The position numbers and the translations under genes were made by a program. Shown piece by piece: positions 27,784-36,041 of a stretch of 64,000 nt of DNA. The stretch is taken from positions 62,001 to 126,000 of the forward strand of contig CANQJT010000004.1 in the NCBI GenBank assembly GCA_947624325.1, in the 5' to 3' direction. This DNA is from Candidatus Gastranaerophilales bacterium (GTDB taxonomy: Bacteria > Cyanobacteriota > Vampirovibrionia > Gastranaerophilales > Gastranaerophilaceae). The notes under the pieces are model-generated. The model saw only the letters and a list, made by a program, of their open reading frames with translations, was not told the origin of the DNA and made no database searches. Numbering within the stretch: position 1 is the first letter of the stretch; every line of letters starts with the position of its first letter.

Positions 27784-29694
27784 CTATTGTAATTGCTCGT
27801 TTTTTAATACATATATAAAATCTTCAACGAGCTTTTCATTCCATCTTTGACCTGATTCATTTTTTATTATTTTTATAATTTCATCTGCCGTGTATGCACT
27901 GCGGTATGGTCTGTCTTGGGTCATTGCATAAAAAGCATCTACCAAAAGAACTATTTGTGAAGTAATAGGAATTTCTATACCTGATTTATTAGAAGGATAA
28001 CCTTTTCCGTCCCAATATTCATGATGGTTTTCAATAATAGGAATAACATCTTGAATATTTGAAATAGGCTTTAATATTTCTCTTGCAGCTATTAAAGGAT
28101 GCTGATGAATAATTGTTTTTTCTTCATCAGTTAACGGTTCTTTTTTATTTAAGATTTCTTCGGGTATCATTATATTACCGATATCATACAATAATATTGC
28201 GATTTTTAACTTATCAATTTCTTCTTTAGGTAAATCCAATCTTTTTGCCAACAGTACCGCCAAAAGCTGTTTTGATTTTGTTGTACCAGGTTTATACATT
28301 TGATTATATGTTTGCGAAATCAAATCTACTACCGAATATAAAATATCATTTGAATTTTTATCCGTAGTCTTAATTCTTTGCAGTTTTTGTTTAATTGTCA
28401 AAGCTATATTTTCACTTACAGGGATTCGTTTTTTAGAAAGAATATCCATAAATGTTTCAACGGCAACCTTCTGCCAATCAACATCCGTACTGTTTTGAGC
28501 TATTTGAACCTGATTTCTTCCGTTTACTTTAGCTTTATACATAGCTTGATCGGCAAGTTCTATAAGTTCATCTATTCTGTCTGAATGCTCTAAAAAAGTG
28601 GCGACTCCGATACTTGCGGTAATACCGCCTATTGTATCAAGCACCTGATTTTCTATGGATTTTCTTATTCTCTCTGCCGCAATCGCAGCGCCTGATGAAT
28701 CAACACCGGGTAAAAGCAGATTAAATTCTTCACCGCCTATTCTTGCAGGTATATCTATTGAACGAGCTTCTCTTTTTAGTATATTTGCTATGGTTTTTAT
28801 AGCTAAATCACCATATTGGTGACCGTATGTATCATTTATTTTCTTTAAATAATCCAAATCCATTGAAATTATTGAAAATTGCTGTTTTAATCTTAATGAT
28901 CTTTCAGCTTCTTTTACCAAATTTTCTTCAAAATATCTTCTGTTATATATTCCTGTCAGAGGGTCTGTTATAGCCTGCTTTTTGACTTCCTCAAACAATC
29001 CTGCTACAGTTATCGCTAATTCTATCTGATTAGCGAATAAAGATAAAAAGTTAGTTTCCGTATCCGTAATGCCGTCTCTTTCAGAACTGACAAGCACACA
29101 CCCAAAATTTTCATTTCCGCTGTGCAGGGGCACAACCGTACAACTCTTTGAACTCATAGCTTTACAAGATTGCATTACCTGCTCTTCCGTTAAACGAGGG
29201 AAAAACATTTTTACCATACCTTTTATATCGGGTGTTGAATATATTTTTCTTTCGTTTATTGATTTAGCAAGAAGCGAATTTTCCAGATACGGTATTTTAT
29301 ATGTTTCTTTAGCTTCATCAAGTATTAAAAATACATTATTAACAATTTTACTTACGGATGATGATTTTACATTTAAATACGGATATTTACAATCTTCCGT
29401 TTCAAGTTTTAAAATACAAGCAAAATTATATCCCATATCTTCATGCAAAATACTTACTATTTTATCAAGCATACTCGATATAGGCTGAGAAGAATTCATC
29501 ATTTCCCAAACAGTATTTAATGTTAATATAGTCTGATTAGCCTGTTCAAGTTCTTTTGTTCTTGCGGCAATTTCTTCTTCCAGTGCAATATTTTTTGCGT
29601 AAACATCGGCAAAATCTTTACCTTTTAAATATATTGAACCATCAAGTTTATTTATTTGTCCCAGTATGTCTTTAAAACCGCTGAATATTCCCAC
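27784..29694 (-). CDS. GAF-GGDEF-HD-GYP cyclic-di-GMP regulator with degenerate HD
   Basis: A 636-residue signalling protein. A short coiled coil (residues 30-60) leads to a GAF-like sensor (70-235), then a GGDEF domain with G-G-E-E-F at 320-324. The inhibitory I-site R-S-I-D lies exactly five residues before it, so the cyclase looks active and product-controlled. A C-terminal HD-GYP domain follows. Its H-H-E-Y-W-D-G-K-G-Y-P motif is kept but the H-D dyad is Y-D (L-L-Y-D-I-G-N, residue about 500), so hydrolysis is doubtful. The start is GTG with AGG upstream. No transmembrane helix is seen. Confidence 0.88.
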   Translation of the reverse strand: MGIFSGFKDILGQINKLDGSIYLKGKDFADVYAKNIALEEEIAARTKELEQANQTILTLNTVWEMMNSSQPISSMLDKIVSILHEDMGYNFACILKLETEDCKYPYLNVKSSSVSKIVNNVFLILDEAKETYKIPYLENSLLAKSINERKIYSTPDIKGMVKMFFPRLTEEQVMQSCKAMSSKSCTVVPLHSGNENFGCVLVSSERDGITDTETNFLSLFANQIELAITVAGLFEEVKKQAITDPLTGIYNRRYFEENLVKEAERSLRLKQQFSIISMDLDYLKKINDTYGHQYGDLAIKTIANILKREARSIDIPARIGGEEFNLLLPGVDSSGAAIAAERIRKSIENQVLDTIGGITASIGVATFLEHSDRIDELIELADQAMYKAKVNGRNQVQIAQNSTDVDWQKVAVETFMDILSKKRIPVSENIALTIKQKLQRIKTTDKNSNDILYSVVDLISQTYNQMYKPGTTKSKQLLAVLLAKRLDLPKEEIDKLKIAILLYDIGNIMIPEEILNKKEPLTDEEKTIIHQHPLIAAREILKPISNIQDVIPIIENHHEYWDGKGYPSNKSGIEIPITSQIVLLVDAFYAMTQDRPYRSAYTADEIIKIIKNESGQRWNEKLVEDFIYVLKNEQLQ

Positions 29695-29743
29695 GAACCT
29701 GCTACCTGATACTTTTTTTTATTATTATATACCCGTTTTTATA

Positions 29744-30802
29744 TTATTGTAATACATTTTTAAGAATTTGTATAACTTTATCCGATTTTATTGAATAAGT
29801 ACAAATATTTTTATCACCCTTCAACAAACATTTTTTTCTCATACAAGGTGAACACTCAAGTTCAGATGAAATTGAATAATAATTATTCCCTAACGGCATC
29901 GTTCTTGAAGCACTTGTTGCAAAAAATAAACTGACAATTTTTTCTGCGCCTGCTGCCCATGCAATATGGCAACTTCCTGAATCCGGACTTAAAAGTAAAT
30001 TACAATTTTTATAAATATAAATTAAATCTTTTATTGTTGTTCTGCCTGATAAATCAATAATATTTCCGCCGATAATAAACGAAAGAATTTGAGATGTATA
30101 CTTTTTCTCTTTTTCCGATGCGGTTAATATGATATTATATTCATCTTTAAACGCATTTATGACATCAACCCAGCCTTTAATATGCCAGTGTTTATTTCCC
30201 CAAGTTGTTGCAGGCGATATTACTATTGTTTTCCTGCTTTTATCAAGATTATCAATGATATATTTTATTTCATCCGAACATTTTAAATCAGGTATTACTA
30301 TTGACGGAGTTAAATCATCACAGCCTAAATATTTTGCAAATTCCAAATTCCTTTTTACGACATGATAATATAAATCAAATAATTTTCTGCCTGTTTTTAT
30401 TATTTCATTTGAAAAAATCCAAGAGAATTCTCTTCCGCCATCTAAAGTAATTTTTCTTTTTGCACCCGATAACCCCATTATTACTGCACTTTTTAATAAT
30501 TGCTGAGTATCAATTACTATATCATATTTTTCTTTTCTGATTTTTTTTATTATACTTAAATACTCAAAAAAGTTTTTTATTTTATTTTTAGATTCTTTCC
30601 ACCTGTTTTTTGGAATTATACAAACTCTGTTTATTAAAGGATTATTTACAATAAAGTCGGAAGCTTTATCTTCAATAACCCAATCTAATATAATATCAGG
30701 ATATTTTTTCCTTAAAGCATTAGCAAGCGGAATTGTATGAATTGTATCACCAAGCGCACTTAATCTTATTATTAATATTTTTTTGCCGTTTAAATCTTCC
30801 AT
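29744..30802 (-). CDS. Glycosyltransferase family 9 (LPS heptosyltransferase-like)
   Basis: Adds heptose or a related sugar to an LPS core or surface glycan. The GT9 start I-L-I-I-R-L-S-A-L-G-D-T-I-H-T-I-P is clear. The ADP-heptose-binding block D-S-G-S-C-H-I-A-W-A-A-G-A lies near residue 275; the family motif is D-(S/T)-G-x-x-H-x-A. The length of 352 residues fits RfaC/RfaF. A Cys-rich C-terminal stretch (C-S-P-C-M-R-K-K-C) is common in GT9. It supports an outer membrane with LPS. Confidence 0.9.
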   Translation of the reverse strand: MEDLNGKKILIIRLSALGDTIHTIPLANALRKKYPDIILDWVIEDKASDFIVNNPLINRVCIIPKNRWKESKNKIKNFFEYLSIIKKIRKEKYDIVIDTQQLLKSAVIMGLSGAKRKITLDGGREFSWIFSNEIIKTGRKLFDLYYHVVKRNLEFAKYLGCDDLTPSIVIPDLKCSDEIKYIIDNLDKSRKTIVISPATTWGNKHWHIKGWVDVINAFKDEYNIILTASEKEKKYTSQILSFIIGGNIIDLSGRTTIKDLIYIYKNCNLLLSPDSGSCHIAWAAGAEKIVSLFFATSASRTMPLGNNYYSISSELECSPCMRKKCLLKGDKNICTYSIKSDKVIQILKNVLQ

Positions 30803-30923
30803 ATATTTAGTTTAAACCAAACATAAAAAATACAGTAAAAGTTTACATTTGAAACATTATTTTAAACTTTTTGGGGGAATGATTTTTTTTAGAATTTTAT
30901 TATTATAAAAAGGTCAGGAGCAA

Positions 30924-30986
30924 ATGGTTAATTATCTGCATATTATACAGTTAGGATATTTATTTTATGAACAAAAAACAGATTGA
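30924..30986 (+). CDS. Possible 20-codon leader ORF
   Basis: ATG with AGGAG four bases upstream opens a 20-residue frame that ends 20 bases inside the next gene in another frame. Its ribosome site is better than that of the downstream gene, so it may couple translation. It is too short to judge by composition. Confidence 0.3.
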   Translation: MVNYLHIIQLGYLFYEQKTD

Positions 30987-31212
30987 AGAAATAAAAAATA
31001 CAATACAAATGTGCAAAATGAGATTAACAACAATTAAGCCTCATCTAACCGAAGAAAAAACAGCGCTTAATGAATCTTTTAATAAATTACTTATTGAAAA
31101 AGCTATTCTTCGTGATAAATTAATGCACAAATCACCCTCTTTCCTTTCTAAATTAGTTAAAAAATTTAATTCAGGCAAAAAAGAATTAATTTGTGATTAT
31201 TTTAAAAATTAA
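30967..31212 (+). CDS. Small coiled-coil protein (81 aa)
   Basis: Highly charged and Lys-rich with an almost entirely helical heptad-like first 60 residues. No family is recognised. It overlaps a short leader frame at its 5' end and its 3' end overlaps the convergent fliR by four bases. Its position beside flagellar genes, in the size range of flagellar chaperones, makes a FliT/FliS-like role conceivable, but I see no motif to support it. Confidence 0.5.
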   Translation: MNKKQIEEIKNTIQMCKMRLTTIKPHLTEEKTALNESFNKLLIEKAILRDKLMHKSPSFLSKLVKKFNSGKKELICDYFKN

Positions 31213-31991
31213 AATATATTGGAAAAAGACATATAAAAATCATTTATAATGTCAAAAATCATGGGCATAGCTACAATTAAAATTGCAGAACCCAAGCAAG
31301 GTTTAAATAAGAAACTCATCTGAAATACATTTACCTGAGGAGCGGTTTTAGAAATAATCCCCAGAATAATGTCCTGTCCTAATGTGGCAAGCAGAACGGG
31401 CGATGCAATTTGAAGTCCTATATATAAAACATTTGAAGTTATTTTAACAAGATAATTCATATTAATAATTTCATCCATAGGAATTGCATATGCATAAACG
31501 GGAAATATTTCAAAACTTCTTATAAAAGCATTAAAAGTCCAATAAACACCGCCTATTTCAATAAAAATAATAAGCCCGAGCAAACTGAAAAGTCTGCCCA
31601 TGATTGAAACCTGAGAAGATGTAGTTGGATCCATAATGGTAGCTGATGATGCCCCCTGCTGCATATTAATCATATCCCCTCCGCTTTCTATGGCAGAGAT
31701 TATACAATTTACAATAAATCCTAAAATTGCACCGCATAAATAATTTACGACAATTGAATAAATAAGCGAAACATCGGCAGATGGCGGCGCAGGCTTTAAA
31801 AACGAGGATAACATTACCGTAAATATTAAAGCAAAGCCTATTTTACCTATCATAGGTATTTCCGTTCTGTTTAAAAACGGGGTCGTCCTCATTAATCCCG
31901 CAACACGGGCAAATATAGGTATTCCTGCCGTAAGAATATTATTTATCTCGGGAAAATATTTAGGAAATTCGCTTATAATTGTATCCAGCAT
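31209..31991 (-). CDS. fliR: Flagellar export apparatus protein FliR
   Basis: Integral membrane part of the type III export gate, homologous to SctT. Six or seven transmembrane helices; the conserved M-x-x-x-P-x-x early region reads L-M-R-T-T-P-F-L-N-R. The G-x-x-I-x-x-Q segment appears as G-D-M-I-N-M-Q-Q-G, and the late loop is A-P-Q-V-N-V-F-Q-M-S-F. The length of 260 residues is normal. It is the last gene of the fliM/N-fliO-fliP-fliQ-fliR string; AAAGGTC precedes the start. Confidence 0.93.
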   Translation of the reverse strand: MLDTIISEFPKYFPEINNILTAGIPIFARVAGLMRTTPFLNRTEIPMIGKIGFALIFTVMLSSFLKPAPPSADVSLIYSIVVNYLCGAILGFIVNCIISAIESGGDMINMQQGASSATIMDPTTSSQVSIMGRLFSLLGLIIFIEIGGVYWTFNAFIRSFEIFPVYAYAIPMDEIINMNYLVKITSNVLYIGLQIASPVLLATLGQDIILGIISKTAPQVNVFQMSFLFKPCLGSAILIVAMPMIFDIINDFYMSFSNIF

Positions 31992-32002
31992 TAAGTTGAC
32001 CT

Positions 32003-32503
32003 TTACCGATTATTATTTTCCATAATTGTTTTTCTTTCAACAAGATTAGGAGTCGGAACTTCTTTTGCACCGTTTCTTAAGAAATTAAATCTGTCTTTTT
32101 GTTGAGATTGCAAAGGTGTTGCAGAACTGTTTAGAATTCTGTCCATTGGAGTCATATCTTTTTTCATATCCGTTTTCATTTCGTCTATAAATGGTTTTGT
32201 ATAATTATAATAGTCTGCAGGGAGGACAAATTCATCTGTTTTAGGTACTACATCAAAAGCTATGACCGCTCCTTCATTAATAAGATTAGTTAATAATTTA
32301 ATATAACCCGTGCCTAAAAGTATGATTACAAGGAAAACGGCAAATATTTTAGGAGCTGCGGCAATAGTCTGCTCCTGAACCTGCGTTACAGCCTGCAAAA
32401 TACCTACAACTAAACCGATGGCAGCTGCGGTTAATACGCACGGCATCGCTATCATTAACATTGTTATTAAACCTTTTGTAAAATATTCTAATAATGCTTC
32501 CAT
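32003..32503 (-). CDS. fliQ: Flagellar export protein FliQ with long C-terminal extension
   Basis: The first about 88 residues are FliQ/SctS, with two transmembrane helices and a loop containing Q-A-V-T-Q-V-Q-E-Q-T-I (family: QAxTQIQEQTL). FliQ is usually close to 90 residues; this one is 166. The extra about 75 residues are hydrophilic, with Lys/Met-rich stretches, and have no recognised fold. There is no frameshift sign, so the extension appears genuine. It lies ten bases after fliP. Confidence 0.92.
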   Translation of the reverse strand: MEALLEYFTKGLITMLMIAMPCVLTAAAIGLVVGILQAVTQVQEQTIAAAPKIFAVFLVIILLGTGYIKLLTNLINEGAVIAFDVVPKTDEFVLPADYYNYTKPFIDEMKTDMKKDMTPMDRILNSSATPLQSQQKDRFNFLRNGAKEVPTPNLVERKTIMENNNR

Positions 32504-32513
32504 TTATTAATCC

Positions 32514-33155
32514 TTAATTAAAACTTCCGACTAATCCGTTAACAATAAGGCTCCATCCGTCAACAGCAATAAATATCAGCAGTTTAAACGGCAGAGAAAT
32601 AATCGTTGGTGATAGCATAAACATACCTAATGCCAAAAGTACATTCGCCACAACAAGGTCTAATACAATAAAAGGTACAAATATAATAAAACTTATTTCA
32701 AATGCGGTTTTAAGCTCGCTTAAAATATAAGCCGGAGCGACCTCCCAAATTGTTAAATCTTCAACTGATTTAGGCGCTTCTTTTCTTGCCAGCTGAACAA
32801 AAAATGCTAAATCTTTTTCTCTTGTCTGTTTAAGCATGAATTCTTTTAAAGGTTTAGAGCCTTCTGTCACAGCAAGAACGATATTTCCGGATTGCTGATA
32901 TGGTTTAGACCCGACCTCATACATCTGTTGAAATACAGGGCCCATTGTATAAAAAGTTAAAATAATTGATAACCCTACAAGTACTATAGCCGGTGGTATC
33001 TGCTGTGCACCCAAAGCCTGCTTTAAAAATCCGAATACTATAGCATATCGCATAAAACTTGTCATACATACAAACATGAAGGGTAAAAACGAGAACATCG
33101 CCATTACCACTAATAATTGTATTACAGGACTTAAATCTTTTAAAACTGCATCCAT
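32514..33155 (-). CDS. fliP: Flagellar export protein FliP
   Basis: Core of the export gate (SctR homologue). Four transmembrane helices; the signature F-L-P-F-M-F-V-C-M-T-S-F-M-R is near residue 25, and Q-Q-I-P-P and the F-x-x-P-F-x-x-x-D-L-V block (F-V-P-F-I-V-L-D-L-V) are kept. It lacks the cleaved signal peptide found in enterobacterial FliP, so its 213 residues match the mature form. GAGGTAAAAT precedes the ATG. Confidence 0.95.
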   Translation of the reverse strand: MDAVLKDLSPVIQLLVVMAMFSFLPFMFVCMTSFMRYAIVFGFLKQALGAQQIPPAIVLVGLSIILTFYTMGPVFQQMYEVGSKPYQQSGNIVLAVTEGSKPLKEFMLKQTREKDLAFFVQLARKEAPKSVEDLTIWEVAPAYILSELKTAFEISFIIFVPFIVLDLVVANVLLALGMFMLSPTIISLPFKLLIFIAVDGWSLIVNGLVGSFN

Positions 33156-33178
33156 ATTTTACCTCTAATTATTTTTCC

Positions 33179-33472
33179 TTAATCATTTCCATCCGAAGTA
33201 TTGATTTCCTCCGGTAAATTATCTTTATCCAACTTCGCAAGCATCGTTGTAGTTGAATTATCACCTGCTATTAAAAATCTTTCCTTACCTGCTTTAACAA
33301 TATAAACCGTCTTGGTGGGAGAAAGCCTTAATAGATTTTCAACATTCAAATAATTCTTGTTTTTTATATTTAAAGTATTATATACAGATTTCTTATAAAT
33401 ATATAAAATCAATGCTATAAAACCTATCATAGCAAATGTATATGTAGCAAAATTTATTATATAAGTGTTCAT
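33179..33472 (-). CDS. fliO: FliO-like flagellar export protein
   Basis: A 97-residue protein with one N-terminal transmembrane helix (residues 8-27) and a small cytoplasmic domain. That domain carries L-S-P-T-K-T-V-Y-I-V-K-A-G and R-F-L-I-A-G, the pattern of FliO. FliO assists FliP assembly. Position directly before fliP supports the call. FliO is absent from injectisomes, so this favours flagella over a virulence secretion system. Confidence 0.8.
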   Translation of the reverse strand: MNTYIINFATYTFAMIGFIALILYIYKKSVYNTLNIKNKNYLNVENLLRLSPTKTVYIVKAGKERFLIAGDNSTTTMLAKLDKDNLPEEINTSDGND

Positions 33473-33477
33473 TTTAC

Positions 33478-34701
33478 TTAAATACTTTCATCTTCTATTT
33501 CAAAATCACTGTAATCAAAATTTTCATCACCCTCTTTAGGCTGAGGTTTTTGTTTTACATTCTGAGCCTTTGGCTGAGGTTTATTTGAATTTGCTGGTGC
33601 TTGCGATACAGACTCTTCAGTTTGTGCATGAACTTCTTGTTTCACCTTTTTAGCAGTTTGCGATGTTGATTCTTTTGTTTTCTTTACATTTTCTATTCTT
33701 ACACCATATCTGTCATTTAATATAACAAGTTCTCCTGTTGCTACAACTTGATTTTCCACACGGAGCTTTATTTTGTTGTCATAAATACTGCCAACATCAA
33801 TAACAAGCCCCTCAGATATCTGTTTTAACTCACCAAGAGTCATCTTAACATTATCAAACTCCGCAACAATGTCAACAAGAATTGAATCCCACATATTTTG
33901 GGACTTTGTACTTGTTTCTTCTTCCATTTCATTGCCTCCGTTATTATTTACACTTACTATTAATTCGGGATTAGGATTAATTTTAAACTCTACTTCCTTA
34001 TCGTTGTATAATATCGACATTATATTGATATTGCTTTCTTCTAATATAATTAAATCGCCTTCTTCAAGAGACTTAATTTCATTTAAAGCTATTTTAGATT
34101 TCCCTGCCGATATATTAACCATAACCTCAGAATCAGCAAAATCGTCTATTGAAAATTTTTCCTGAATCGGATTAGTTTTAATTTCACCAATTAAAAAATC
34201 TACAAATGATATTATTATTTTTCCTATATGCTTATTTTCATCACTTACATAAAATGTTAAGCTGTATGTTTTACTATTTTGAAGCTGTTTTTTAGTTACT
34301 TCAGTTTTATAAAAATTATTTTCCAGTTGTTTAAACAAATAAGCAGTGAATGATTTTATAATACCTGCTTCAATATTTGTAAGATTATTAAGCTGAAATT
34401 CTTTATCTGAAACACCTATCGCATTATCCAGCAAATATGAAACCAGATTGGAAGATATTTTTATAATCAAATCACCGTTTTTTACAACCGGCACTTTATT
34501 TACAAAGTATTCATCCCCGTAGAATAAAATATTTTCATCAACAGAAACACCCATAAATCTGATATTATAATTTTTTTGAAAAAACTTATTTATAGACTTT
34601 TGGATTTCAGGATAAAATTTTGCTTGAAACAATTTATAACTGTCAAACAGTTTGTTTTTGACCGTTATATTATCTTTTTTATCCTTTTGTGATACCGTCA
34701 T
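33478..34701 (-). CDS. FliM/FliN-like protein with two SpoA domains
   Basis: A 407-residue C-ring-type protein. The N-terminal 170 residues look like a degenerate FliM middle domain. Residues about 180-255 form a first SpoA domain (K-I-A-L-N-E-I-K-S-L-E-E-G-D). Residues about 270-345 form a second, FliN-like SpoA domain (M-T-L-G-E-L-K-Q-I-S-E-G, then D-R-Y-G-V-R-I). A Gln/Lys/Pro-rich linker and an acidic tail end it. Two SpoA domains in one chain resemble SctQ or FliY more than FliN alone. It heads the export operon; TTAGGG precedes the ATG. Confidence 0.82.
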   Translation of the reverse strand: MTVSQKDKKDNITVKNKLFDSYKLFQAKFYPEIQKSINKFFQKNYNIRFMGVSVDENILFYGDEYFVNKVPVVKNGDLIIKISSNLVSYLLDNAIGVSDKEFQLNNLTNIEAGIIKSFTAYLFKQLENNFYKTEVTKKQLQNSKTYSLTFYVSDENKHIGKIIISFVDFLIGEIKTNPIQEKFSIDDFADSEVMVNISAGKSKIALNEIKSLEEGDLIILEESNINIMSILYNDKEVEFKINPNPELIVSVNNNGGNEMEEETSTKSQNMWDSILVDIVAEFDNVKMTLGELKQISEGLVIDVGSIYDNKIKLRVENQVVATGELVILNDRYGVRIENVKKTKESTSQTAKKVKQEVHAQTEESVSQAPANSNKPQPKAQNVKQKPQPKEGDENFDYSDFEIEDESI

Positions 34702-34925
34702 TTTTTACCCTAATCTTACCTAAAAATACAATATATTCTTTTACATGCACGAACATCATATATATAAAGTATTTTTATTTTTTAATAAAAGTTTCAATTA
34801 ATTATATTTTAAGGTTTTTTCAAGATTTTTCAAAGTCGTTTACAAATCATCAATTTATACGATAAAAATATTATCAAATTTTTATATACTAAACATCTGG
34901 ATATAGTACTTATTTGGGGAATTGT

Positions 34926-35798
34926 ATGGCAAAATCAAACATAAGAAAAATCTTACCGCAAGAGCAAAAACCTGATTTGCGAATTGTTAAGAAGGTTAAA
35001 ACTAAACCCTATAGCGATATTGATTTAAATAATTGGAAAGAATACAGCCATATTAAAACGGATACATGGTGGGAATTTGCGCAAAGAGATAAATCTAACG
35101 GGCATTCAAACGAATATCACGGGAATTATATTCCGCAGATAGCCCAGCAGTTATATGAAAGATTTACTCAAAAAGGCGATATTATATTAGATATGTTTTT
35201 AGGCTCAGGAACAAGCGCTATAGAAGCTAAACACATGAACAGAAGATGTATAGGTGTTGAACTTAAGCCTGAACAAGTAGAAATTGTTAAGAATAAATTT
35301 TCTCAAAAAGAACTTGTAACAGATATAAGATTAATATGCAATGACAGTGCCGACATTTCCGTTAAAGAAAAAATTCAGGCAAATCTTGATATTATGAGAA
35401 AAGAAAAAGCACAATTTTTAATTCTTCATCCGCCTTATGATGATATTATTAAGTTCTCAGACAGAAAAGAAGATTTATCAAACTGCACTTCTACGGAAGA
35501 ATTTTATGAGTTATTCAAGCAAGTAGCACAAAACGGATATGATATGCTTGAAAAGGGCAGATTTGCAGCGCTTATTATAGGCGACAAATACGCAAACGGT
35601 GAAATAGTTCCGCTTGGTGCTGACTGCGCACAAAAAATGCGTGAAATAGGTTTTAAAATGAAAGCCGTTATAGTTAAAAATATGGAAGGTAATGAAAGAG
35701 CAAAAGGTAAAACAGCTAATCTTTGGCGCTACAGAGCCTTAAACGGCGGTTTCTACATTTTTAAACACGAGTATATTTATGTCTTCCAAAAAGTTTAA
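34926..35798 (+). CDS. Site-specific DNA methyltransferase (N4/N6-type), orphan
   Basis: The SAM-binding motif I D-M-F-L-G-S-G-T-S lies near residue 93, followed by G-V-E-L. The catalytic motif IV is H-P-P-Y near residue 168, where D-P-P-Y or S-P-P-Y is usual, and the end is the typical H-E-Y-I-Y-V-F-Q-K strand. The motif order (I before IV) is beta/gamma-like. The ATG at 34926 has GGGGA upstream and is preferred to a TTG 12 bases earlier. No restriction enzyme gene is adjacent, so it looks solitary and possibly regulatory. Confidence 0.82.
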   Translation: MAKSNIRKILPQEQKPDLRIVKKVKTKPYSDIDLNNWKEYSHIKTDTWWEFAQRDKSNGHSNEYHGNYIPQIAQQLYERFTQKGDIILDMFLGSGTSAIEAKHMNRRCIGVELKPEQVEIVKNKFSQKELVTDIRLICNDSADISVKEKIQANLDIMRKEKAQFLILHPPYDDIIKFSDRKEDLSNCTSTEEFYELFKQVAQNGYDMLEKGRFAALIIGDKYANGEIVPLGADCAQKMREIGFKMKAVIVKNMEGNERAKGKTANLWRYRALNGGFYIFKHEYIYVFQKV

Positions 35799-35967
35799 AC
35801 ACCTTAAAACAGGTAATATATATGAAATGCTCAGAGATGACATTATTAATTGCACTAATGCCAATTCCGAGCAAATAATGGTGCTTTATAAAAGCGATTT
35901 ATACCAAGATAAACTTTTTATCCGTGAAAAAAACGAATTTTATGAAAAATTTAAAGAATTAAATTAA
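35779..35967 (+). CDS. Small DUF1653-like protein
   Basis: A 62-residue protein with F-K-H-L-K-T-G-N-I-Y-E-M-L near its start and V-L-Y-K-S then F-I-R-E-K-N-E-F-Y-E-K-F at its end. This is the layout of DUF1653 (H-x-K-G-x-x-Y-E-V ... V-Y-x ... R-P-x-x-x-F). It overlaps the methyltransferase gene by 20 bases in another frame, implying co-translation. The function of the family is unknown. Confidence 0.7.
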   Translation: MSSKKFKHLKTGNIYEMLRDDIINCTNANSEQIMVLYKSDLYQDKLFIREKNEFYEKFKELN

Positions 35968-36041
35968 TTTTTGTTAAAACATAATTATTTTTTAGCATTT
36001 CTATACTTTTATCATACTTTCATACTTACAAAGGAAGAAGT

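Noticed and set aside
31209-34701. Export genes as a virulence type III secretion system
   Set aside because: FliO is present, and no needle, translocon or secretin genes are seen; flagellar origin is more likely.
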